Part shown: in pieces, positions 55,801 through 61,859 of the stretch
Numbering within the stretch: the first letter of the stretch is position 1
Layout: the number at the start of each line of letters is the position of its first letter
From: Chrysaora quinquecirrha
Taxonomy: Eukaryota > Cnidaria > Scyphozoa > Semaeostomeae > Pelagiidae
NCBI GenBank assembly: GCA_014526335.1
Contig: JACTAT010000368.1
Location: 658,261 to 722,260, forward strand
Length of the DNA stretch: 64,000 nucleotides
Direction of reading: 5' to 3'
Notes under the pieces: generated by a model
Seen by the model: the letters and a program-made list of their open reading frames with translations, nothing else
Databases searched by the model: none
What the model was told of the DNA's origin: nothing
Program-made: the position numbers and the translations under genes

Positions 55801-57648
55801 CTCCTTTTTTTAATTTATTTGCACCCCTGTCAACGGACACCTCTGTAAAACGGACCAACAACCGAAAGGTATTATTCCCAAAGCACAGTTCTAACACTGG
55901 GAACCTATCTACAACGAACAGTAACAACGGTCTTTAGTATTTAAAACACATAATCATATTCCCGCCAGTCTAAAACCGCTAAATCGTTGCAATTTTTACA
56001 TTGAAACAGTGAAAAGATCACAAAAAACAATGATTGGACAGGATTACAATGGAACTCAACCATGGTTAAAGATCTGAGAAATATTTATCGATCCAAAAGC
56101 AGAAACGCGATTACTACGATTTGCAATGGCAACAAAGGTTACGCATATGTAAGTATTCAAACTCCTAATAGGATTTGAGTGAAAATGATTAAAAAACAGG
56201 AAAAACAGTCGGGATTGTAGCAAAACCTAATCTAGCAAAACAATGTCAAATATCTAAGAGTACACATAGCCCACATATGTGTCAAAACTGACCAGCAAAA
56301 AAAACGAGCGGTATTAGCATACTACCATATCCTTAGCATCACTTACTGATTTCAAATACAATTGGGTGTATTAAAGTTTTATAGAGCCACATTTCAGATA
56401 CTTTTGCCCTGATTGGGACAATATCGGAGCCACAGCTCTCCAAGCTACAGATAGTGCAAAACCGAGCAGCGAAAATAATGAGTGAAGGTGTAGGTCAGGG
56501 TGAAAAAGTGTATTTAGCGCCAGCCACTAGGATCTCAGTAGTTTATTCAATCGAGAACTTGACCCTGGCTGTGACCTTACCGTAGTTGGGGCTAGAACCA
56601 TTCTGAGCTGCTGACACAGCTGGATTAGGCCACGACGCCCACAGCACGAGCACCTCATTCACTTGGATACAATAAACCTGTTGGCCTCAAACGCTTTTCG
56701 ATTCTAGAAAAGCAATAATTATTCAGCACAGTATATTTCACGAAGAAATAAACTCATTTTTTTTGCATTTTTATTTAAACCGTCTGTTACTGGTTGCTGT
56801 TGCTTTGAAAGAGCAAAGGCTTAGGCACAATTTTGCAGGTTTTTAACCCAGTGTGCATCAATAGGTCTGGCAACGACAATAAAAGACAATAAAAACATTT
56901 TCTTCTGCACCATGTATTCGATATGTTGTGTCAAAATGTTTTTGTCCAGCTCCAAGCTCTGTTGGATCAAATTTTGCTCATATACAAGAGAGGAAGCTAT
57001 GTAATGGGGGGGGGGGATGACAGCTATTTATCAATGTACCAGTGTATCGACTTATTGGCAAGCATACTAGTTTTCACGCATGCGCATGTCATGGCTCTGA
57101 TTTTTCAAATGTTCCATATACCAGGTTGCGTTTGTACCAAACCGGGTCGATTTTTAGCCTGTCGTACGGTGTACCGGATGCTCTGTAACGGCGTACCGAG
57201 AAGCTGTCTTGCCTCGGAGATCACAATCAAACGATAGTTGCAAACGGCATCATTCTAGAAGCATCAATTTTGTGCATCAAATCTCCTATAAGGTTATGTT
57301 GATTGATGTAATATAAGCCCCTTGCTATATAGTTTCTCTCTGATTTAGAAATTTATTTGCATTTGTTTCAACTTAAAACTTTGTAGTTGAATTATGAGTG
57401 AAGACTTGGTGACCTCTTGTCTTTCCTCGGTGTGAAGGTCACAGTACAATATTTGTTGTTGTTTTATCTACTTCCAAAAATTGGTATAGACAAATGTAAA
57501 TGTCGCCAATTAATATTTACTTCTTAATTTCTTTTTCCAGGCCACAAAACTAATTCCACACCCAAGAATAAAATCAAAGCTGCGAAGAAAGAAGAAGAGA
57601 TATTGCCATCAAAGACGAAGGTGGTCGAAGGCAAAATTTTTTGCTTAA
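37529..57648 (+). CDS. DBH/MOXD1-like copper monooxygenase, 13 exons
   Basis: Copper type II, ascorbate-dependent monooxygenase, a family that hydroxylates a carbon of monoamines or peptides in secretory vesicles or the ER. Thirteen exons with GT-AG borders join in phase to about 607 aa, close to the 600-620 of dopamine beta-hydroxylase (DBH). Order: signal peptide (hydrophobic core MVFLAIVICC), DOMON domain (about 30-180), N- and C-terminal Cu2 monooxygenase domains (about 200-540), and a basic tail. All copper ligands are visible: LVHHM (H256, H257) and THFDNP (H330) for CuH; PHAHMTG (H413, H415) and DEMC (M488) for CuM. Each is within a few residues of its human DBH position (262/263/333/412/414/487). 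Met1 at 37529 gives MIVFGIM; the ATG at 37547 is an equally good start for the signal peptide. Substrate is not predictable: DBH, tyramine beta-hydroxylase and MOXD1 share these features. Introns are large and element-rich. Confidence 0.93.
38790..39330 (+). pseudogene. LINE reverse transcriptase 3' end fragment
   Basis: Scattered over frames: LKLFHTLMSPILLYGSEVWAPY, then KIHTQFL and a LGLNRSTTNALVRAELGRYS segment, then SFTPSKTDTKRIVLR and NAYKSYLFRTIASNKYKW. The LLYGSEVW and NxSTTNxxxRAELGR motifs mark the thumb/C-terminal part of non-LTR retrotransposon RT. Frameshifted and truncated on both sides. Lies in intron 1. Confidence 0.8.
39830..40335. repeat. Tandem repeat, ~150-158-bp units with palindromes
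   Basis: The word CATTCCATAT(T)TTTCTAAAATATGG-like begins units at about 39833, 39964, 40122 and 40273. Each unit also holds GAAACCTT(G/C)CCCC, GTTGTATA and CATCTGAGTAGAAA. Every unit contains its own palindrome (CATTCCATA...TATGGAATG). It is preceded by (GGAATGAT)n-like sequence at 39704-39740. Confidence 0.8.
41411..41426. repeat. (GTT)n microsatellite
   Basis: Five GTT units. Confidence 0.8.
41673..42463. mobile_element. Foldback/MULE-like non-autonomous element, 9-bp TSD
   Basis: Ends are perfect inverted repeats for at least 30 bp (GGCATACCGGAAAAGTGGGA inward). The arms of about 175-185 bp are built from GGGACCCTAAGT and GGGACCCTTAGGGT units, and the arm ends share AATCTGAAAATCAATAAA. 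The flanks carry a perfect 9-bp direct repeat AAATCTCAA at 41664-41672 and 42464-42472. The length is 791 bp with no transposase. A 9-bp duplication with long TIRs fits Mutator-like elements; subterminal-repeat arms fit foldback elements. Inserted in intron 1. Confidence 0.85.
42495..42665. repeat. Direct duplication, ~87-bp unit
   Basis: GACGCCAATTTGTCATGCGT occurs at about 42488 and 42578. CAAGCATAAGCTT, ATTGTATGAGGAC and TTTGTTCCTGCG follow in both. Confidence 0.85.
43375..43400. repeat. (AACT)n microsatellite
   Basis: About six ACTA/AACT units. Confidence 0.85.
43730..44060. repeat. (ATC)n microsatellite and CCA-rich tract
   Basis: ATC repeats at 43733-43775 and 44030-44085 bracket a pyrimidine/ACC-rich tract. 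The 143-codon ORF here (His/Pro-rich) is low-complexity translation. Confidence 0.8.
44321..44812. mobile_element. Pogo/Tigger-like MITE
   Basis: The terminal inverted repeat CAGTTGACATCCGCTATCTC is matched exactly at both ends and continues as GAAC. Subterminal GTTCGAGATAGCGAATGTTCG copies occur inside. The CAGT start and T/A-rich flanks are typical of pogo-like Tc1/mariner elements; a TA duplication is visible on the left only. 492 bp, no transposase, in intron 1. Confidence 0.75.
45405..45560. repeat. Dispersed repeat, inverted relative to 60430-60770
   Basis: GGGCCCGGTTCAGGGTGTGG, TGGTTGCTAGACCCTCTAAA and AATTTTGG words occur here and, reverse-complemented, at 60690-60720 and 60450-60480. 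Related GC-rich words (GGGCCCGGCTGGCG, CCACCCGGGCCAGACC) at 45935-45975 may be the other end of the same element. Confidence 0.65.
46203..46420. repeat. (GAT)n trinucleotide array
   Basis: Interrupted GAT/GATGAT runs. The Asp- or Met-rich ORF spanning it is an artefact. Confidence 0.9.
47736..47882 (+). CDS. Monooxygenase exon 2: DOMON middle
   Basis: 49 codons: DYHGIGNVRPLRDIHQDYKL, then CHEINGKTVLKFKRKLKTCDPND. Matches the DBH DQDYxL...LFKRPFxTCDPxD block. Acceptor TTCAAG, donor GTAAGT. Confidence 0.9.
47971..48150 (+). CDS. Monooxygenase exon 3: DOMON end and linker
   Basis: 60 codons starting EGTMAMIFSWGKADPIG (cf. DGTVHLVYG in DBH). Acceptor TTTCATAG, donor AGA|GTAAGT. Confidence 0.9.
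48312..48404 (+). CDS. Monooxygenase exon 4: Cu2 N-domain start
   Basis: 31 codons: VPQARTTYHCQPFKI ... SPQHIIE, equivalent to the TTYWC...HHII block of DBH. Donor GAG|GTACGT. Confidence 0.9.
48665..48850 (+). CDS. Monooxygenase exon 5: CuH ligand pair
   Basis: 62 codons with LVHHMLLYAC (H256/H257, CuH site) and FAWGNGGG. N-glycosylation sequons are at N268 (NES) and N273 (NVS). Acceptor ACACAG, donor GGC|GTAAGT. Confidence 0.92.
48919..49558. mobile_element. MITE with ~35-bp imperfect TIRs in intron 5
   Basis: GGTAAAAACCAGACCTAGGA at 48919 is inverted at the right end as GGGTCTGATTTTAACC (ending 49558), with ACCCATAG(G/A)ACC and its complement inside both ends. 640 bp, no transposase; the superfamily is not resolved (flanks TAT and TTA). 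Confidence 0.65.
49856..50230 (-). other. Antisense ORF in intron 5, not supported
   Basis: 124 codons on the minus strand, Phe/Leu-rich, without family motif. Probably chance in AT-rich intron sequence. Confidence 0.2.
50455..50557 (+). CDS. Monooxygenase exon 6: third CuH ligand
   Basis: 34 codons plus 1 nt: FRFPENVGLPIG ... VVLSTHFDNPAVKK. H330 in THFDNP takes the place of H in the HYHNP motif. Acceptor TTTTTAG, donor G|GTACGT (phase 1). Confidence 0.88.
50854..50881. repeat. Short (TTAATC)n run
   Basis: Four CTTAAT units inside intron 6, the same hexamer as the large array at 31436-31816. Confidence 0.85.
50980..51140 (+). CDS. Monooxygenase exon 7: inter-domain strand
   Basis: DSSGLRLYYTSPRKYDA (cf. 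DSSGIRLYYT in DBH), ending ETYCPKECSM with the GYCTxxC-type cysteine pair. Acceptor TTGTAG, donor ATG|GTAACA. Confidence 0.9.
51852..52013 (+). CDS. Monooxygenase exon 8: CuM HxH motif
   Basis: 54 codons with FTAMPHAHMTGNRIWTTLVR: H413 and H415 of the CuM site, then RDGKEIKEVFRIDEYNFRYQ. Acceptor ATTTAG, donor CAG|GTAAAC. Confidence 0.92.
52065..52354. mobile_element. PIF/Harbinger-like MITE in intron 8
   Basis: TIRs of about 28 bp (left GGCCCTGGGCAAATGATCAA; right end inverted GGCGCTGGCCAAACGATCAA) are flanked by TTA on both sides (52062-52064, 52355-52357). A TTA duplication is the Harbinger hallmark. 290 bp; internal AAACATT words are repeated. Confidence 0.75.
52367..52871. mobile_element. 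Inverted-repeat element with GTCTCTAATAG ends
   Basis: GTCTCTAATAGACGGGGGG at 52367 and the inverse GGGGGGAGCACTATTAGAGAC at 52871 define ends. Inside are repeated GGGGGT(C/T)(C/T)(C/G)AATA words. Superfamily not resolved. Confidence 0.5.
53117..53155 (+). CDS. Monooxygenase exon 9 (13 codons)
   Basis: QTYLLEKPIEFRA corresponds to the strand before the HPGD turn of DBH. Acceptor TTCCAG, donor GTAAGT. It is short but in phase and needed for the family alignment. Confidence 0.8.
53156..54382 (+). other. Intron 9, nothing recognised
   Basis: AT-rich, without clear repeats; the minus-strand ORF at 53540-53806 has no motif. Confidence 0.6.
54383..54442 (+). CDS. Monooxygenase exon 10 (20 codons)
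   Basis: GDELHTYCRYRTTDRKYATV matches the GDVLITSCTYNTEDRxxATV stretch of DBH, including the conserved Cys. Acceptor TTTCAG, donor GTAAGT. Confidence 0.9.
54558..54697 (+). CDS. Monooxygenase exon 11: CuM methionine
   Basis: GGKESTDEMCLNFFMYYPRL: M488 is the CuM Met ligand in the EEMCxN motif. Ends in phase 2 at GA|GTAAGT. Confidence 0.92.
55056..55317. mobile_element. MITE with CTACAATCCCGGACAAAACT ends in intron 11
   Basis: CTACAATCCCGGACAAAACT at 55056 and its exact inverse ending at 55317, followed inward by TCA(A)TGAGACT on both sides. 262 bp. Resembles Tc1/mariner-type MITEs; TA flanks are near but not adjacent, so the class is uncertain. Confidence 0.75.
56010..56148 (+). CDS. Monooxygenase exon 12
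   Basis: Begins with 1 nt completing Asp. WNSTMVKDLRNIYRSKSRN and ITTICNG align with the WNSFNRDVLKALYS ... MHCN segment of DBH. Acceptor AAACAG, donor TAT|GTAAGT. Confidence 0.88.
56365..56490 (+). pseudogene. LINE RT fragment in intron 12
   Basis: PHFRYFCPDWDNIG in one frame and LQIVQNRAAKIM in the next are the PHFDYCSxVWDN and LQxLQNRAAR motifs of LINE RT C-termini. About 40 residues, frameshifted. Confidence 0.65.
57541..57648 (+). CDS. Monooxygenase exon 13: basic C-terminus and stop
   Basis: 35 codons: ATKLIPHPRIKSKLRRKKKR, then YCHQRRRWSKAKFFA and TAA at 57646. Acceptor TTTTTCCAG fits well and the phase is right, but this strongly basic tail has no counterpart in DBH that I know. An alternative terminal exon cannot be excluded. 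Confidence 0.65.
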   Translation, partial: ATKLIPHPRIKSKLRRKKKRYCHQRRRWSKAKFFA

Positions 57649-57971
57649 TTTGTGAACAGAGAAAGCGTGAACATAATTCCATTTTATGTTATACAAATAC
57701 TGTGATTGCTTCCAATTTAGGAGATTCGACGATGAAGTATAGATTCATGCATTTATTTTGATGAAAATAATGCACAGATGTCTCTTTTGATGGGGACAGA
57801 CTAGTAGATTTGACATCGACGGGGATAATTTTTCATAAGAAAACGGTGCTTTTTGACGGCGATATTGGGGAGGGGGTAGTCTGTTTCATGTCTCTGAGCA
57901 TCAATTGAATCAACCTAGTTTCCAAAACAGAGGAAAATCAACCTCATAAACACTCTTGTTATCGGGCACTT
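57649..57971. other. 3' flank of the monooxygenase gene
   Basis: No canonical AATAAA directly after the stop. Ends at the Penelope-like fragment. Confidence 0.4.
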
Positions 57972-58860
57972 ATGATTTGCTCTAAAACTCGGCTCGATTC
58001 AGCATTGGACAAAATAACAGCTACTCTCATTGAAAACGTTTATCATGAGGACGTTATTTTGGATGGTTTTTGCAAGAAGATCGCAAGTTTCTCGGCTGAT
58101 AAAATTTGTGTTCTGCAAAAGTGTCCTGCTGTTCTAAAAATGCCGTGGCTTGGCAACATTTCCTTGCGCTTCGAAGATCAAATAAAAAAGACAATTACTA
58201 ATTGTTTCGCTGCTTCCAACCCTATGTCGGTTTTAAGCAATCGGAAAGTTCTGCCATCAATTCAAAAGGATTCCGTGCCTACCACACAGAAAAAACTGGT
58301 TATTTACGAATTTTTGTGCCAGTGTGATGCCAGGTACGTGGATCGCACTTTCCAAATATCAGGAGATAGGGTCAAACAGCACTACCATCATTCGTCCCCA
58401 AAACTTTCGGCAATGGCAGCAACCACTCCGCAACTCTAAGCAACAACCCGCCTTTAAGCATGATTCTGCATAGGAAAACATTTACTAGATCACGCAGAGA
58501 GTGAAGAAAATTTCTACGAGGATTGTTTTCGAATAATCCGCGAAGCTACAGTAGATCCTTGTTTTATCTCAGCGTTTTGGAATCTGTCCATATCAAACCA
58601 AAATGGCCGCTTCTTTTTAGACAGAAAGAGTTCGTTTTCTCACTTGGACTCTTCGATTAATCATTGTTCTTCCCGCTAAAAGCTGAATGGTGTTTAAAAC
58701 ATAATGCCAATTTAGCTTTTTTTTCTGATTGGTGCATTTCGAGCCGCATCTGGGTATAAATTAAGCCTTAGTTTATTGTTTCGGTCTGTTTTTGACGTTC
58801 ATACACTGAAGAGTGTCAGACGAAAAAGCTCTGAATTCTGAAGTTTTGTACTACTCTAAA
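57972..58860 (+). mobile_element. Penelope-like element 3' part with GIY-YIG domain
   Basis: An open frame at 57972-58439 reads ENVYHEDVILDGFCKKIASF, LKMPWLG, then TITNCFAASNPMSVLSNRKV and KLVIYEFLCQCDARYVDRTF. It is homologous throughout to the minus-strand copy at 31820-32450. In the GIY-YIG core the Gly of YVGRT is Asp here (YVDRT), and the frame breaks after VKQHYHHSS. The noncoding tail (CTGATTGGTGCATTTCGAGC ... GTCTGTTTTTGACGTTCATAC) is shared with the other copy to about 58850. 5'-truncated. Confidence 0.85.
58806..58830 (+). ncRNA. Hammerhead-ribozyme-like core (tentative)
   Basis: CTGAAGA, a short GTGTCAGAC hairpin and GAAA in order resemble the CUGANGA-stem II-GAAA core of the minimal hammerhead ribozymes reported in Penelope-like elements. 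Stem II is short, and I could not identify stem III or the cleavage site. The other copy (about 31889-31915, minus) keeps GTGTCAGACGAAA but has CTGAGAA. Confidence 0.25.
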
Positions 58861-59036
58861 ACGAAATCTGGTATCCATATCCTATGATAATAACAACTTT
58901 CATACCAAAACCACGAACGCGTTCGCTATCGCTGTAATATGATCATATTTTAGTTAGTGGACTTTTGAATCGAGGCAGGAAATTATTTAGCGTACCCACT
59001 AGAATGGCAATTGCCAATAGTTTTGCCCCCATACTA

Positions 59037-59218
59037 CAGGGGCGCAACTAGGAATTTTGGAGGGCAGGGGTTGTTGAGTCAAGAAAGGGCACAATGTACT
59101 GGAATGTATAAAGCGTATAAAGCGTGCCGCAGGCACGCAAGCAATGACCGTAGGTCATTGCCAGCAACAGCTGGGGATCTGGGGGGCGCTGTAAGCCCCC
59201 CAGCGGGTCCAGGGCAGG

Positions 59219-59250
<32 letters not shown>

Positions 59251-59970
59251 GAAAACTCTTGACATTTTGCAAATTTCGAGGTCTCAAATGGCTTAGGATC
59301 CTTACATTTTCCTTTCTGCATGGTAATGGAAAACACAAGGAAAACACATATTGTGTTTGTATATTCTATTCGATACGATACTATCATGGTAATACACTAC
59401 ATACACGGTGTGGAACTAACAGCCCGTGGTTGCGCATCTATGAAATAATCAAGTTAAAGTAAAAACACTTAGCCAAGAGCTAGAAGATAAAAAAAGGCCT
59501 ATATCTGGTATACATTCCTTAGTCATCATAGCTACATAGCTATTCAAATAAAACAGACTTTTGAAATAAACGACGTGGGTTTCTGTCAATGAACATATTC
59601 AGCACTTCATCTACATCTATCGTGGTAACTTGCTGCATTTGGATGAGGTTCAAGTTACTCTCCCTTTCACTTGACATGGTGCTTCTATATGCTGTCTCTC
59701 TATTCTCTATTCGTGCTAAATTTACCGTTTTGTTTTGTAAAATCATCAGATACACAGAGTACTCATTCCAAATGATTTGGATAGCCATATGGCGTCAGCG
59801 GATGAGAAGGCGCCAAACAGCTTGCGCACGCGCAATTCTCAACTGCCGCTGCGATGTGCCATAGTTAATTTGTAGCGACAGTTCTGATGAAAATAGGGCA
59901 AAATTGCTTCTTTGTCAAAAAGGGCAGGGGTTGCAACCCCCACAACCCCCCCCCCTTAGATGCGCCCCTG
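59037..59970. mobile_element. hAT-like non-autonomous element
   Basis: CAGGGGCGCAACTAGG at 59037 and the inverse CTTAGATGCGCCCCTG ending 59970 form a 16-bp TIR with two mismatches. CAGGGGCG is typical of hAT elements. Flanks CATACTA (59030-59036) and CATACTG (59971-59977) look like a target duplication with one change. The interior holds GC-rich palindromic words (GGGGGCGCTGTAAGCCCCCC). ORFs on both strands are shadows. Confidence 0.75.
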
Positions 59971-60109
59971 CATACTGAGTTAAAGAAAAGTACTTTTGCC
60001 CCAGTGACCTTAGTCAAAGGGTTATCTGTATCAAAACAAAATTCTTTCCGTTTCCTTCCGATTCCCAAACTATTTTATTATGCCCGAATCAATCAAGCAG
60101 TGTGAAATT

Positions 60110-60860
60110 GTGGGGCCGCAGGGCATATTTTAACATATGTACTGGTGGGCCATTTGGCCCACCAGGCCCCACAAGCTGGCCCACCACTGACGGCAATTTT
60201 TGCCAAATTGGCCCACCACTGTGTGGGCCCTTTTCCCAATCTAGTAAATGACCTGGAGTTGTTTCGATACAATAAAACTGAAACACGTTTTATTTTTACT
60301 ACAAAACTGTATTGAAAACATAAAAAAGTTGTTCACTGCTCCAAAAGAAATAATTGATGCCAGCAGGGAATTGGTCTGTGATGTTTTGTAGGGCCCCACG
60401 ATGACCGATATCTAAAGTTTTCGTGAGCCAATTCTAAATTGCTAAAATAGACGTTTTAGAGGGTCTAGCAACCAAAATTTTCTTCGCCGCCCAAACATGG
60501 TGGGCGGCAGTTTTGGTCTTCCCCCTTGAAGTCTGCAGACGTCTTAACTCGAAACAGCGAAAGAAGTGCAAAAGTATGTTTCTCAAATTGAAATGAAAGC
60601 ATAGTTCCCCCTCAGCACATCTATCAATTAATAACTAATATCGGCTAAGCGTATAAGATGAATTCTTTATTAGTGGAGTGGTTCTAAACTTTATCTGCCA
60701 CACCCTGAACCGGGCCCTTATGATTTGCTAGCTACCCTGCAATTATGGTCCCAGACCGCCCCTGCATCTCTGTGGGCTTTCTCCGGGCTGGCAGTTAAAA
60801 AAAAATTATAAGAATTTATCGGGCCCCATGTCACCTTTGGCCCACCACTGAAAATTTCTT
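60110..60860. repeat. Dispersed repeat, partner of 45405-45560
   Basis: Contains GGCCCACCA(G/C)-rich words at 60140-60240 and 60830-60850, suggesting element ends. 60430-60500 and 60670-60770 are reverse-complement copies of 45405-45560, with about 180 bp of extra sequence between them. Confidence 0.6.
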
Positions 60861-61081
60861 AAAATATGCATTGTGTGGGGGAGACAAGGATCTGACTTTG
60901 GCATTATCATTTGTCTAAATTTCAATTTCTAGAGTCAAAGACTCTTCTGGTTCCTTCAATTGGATTTTCCTAAATATCTACATATTCTTAGATTCGGCTT
61001 TGTTTTCCATTATTTCATTGCCTTGTGTATCTATTCATACATGACAAGTGACATGGGTAGACTGCTAAGTTGTTTAAACTT

Positions 61082-61859
61082 GACAATAACAATGACAATG
61101 ACAATGACAATGACAATGACAATGACAATGACAATGACAATGACAATGACAATGACAATGACAATGACAATGACAATGACAATGACAATGACAATGACAA
61201 TGACAATGACAATGACAATGACAATGACAATGACAATGACAATGACAATGACAATGACAATGACAATGACAATGACAATGACAATGACAATGACAATGAC
61301 AATGACAATGACAATGACAATGACAATGACAATGACAATAACAATGACAATGATAATGATAATGACAATGCCAATGCCAATGACAATGACAATGACAATG
61401 ACAATGACAATGACAATGACAATGACAATGACAATGACAATGACAATGACAATGACAATGACAATGACAATGACAATGACAATGACAATGACAATGACAA
61501 TGACAATGACAATGACAATGACAATGACAATGACAATGACAATGACAATGACAATGACAATGACAATGACAATGACAATGACAATAACAATAACAATAAC
61601 AATAACAATAACAATAATAACAATAATAATAACAATAATAATAATAACAATAACAATAACAATAACAATAACAATAACAATAACAATAACAATAACAATA
61701 ACAATAACAATAACAATAACAATAACAATAACAATAACAATAACAATAACAATAACAATAACAATAACAATGATAATGATAATGATAATGATAATGATAA
61801 TGACAATAACAATAACAATAACAATAACAATAACAATAACAATAACAATAACAATAATA
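61082..61859. repeat. (GACAAT)n/(AACAAT)n hexamer array, 780 bp
   Basis: Nearly perfect GACAAT units to about 61583, with GATAAT/GCCAAT variants near 61350-61380; then AACAAT units, a short GATAAT patch at 61771-61800, and AACAAT to the end. Because the unit is a multiple of three, every frame on both strands is open (Asp-Asn, Thr-Met, Val-Ile, Leu-Ser, Cys-His dipeptides). None is a gene. Confidence 0.95.
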
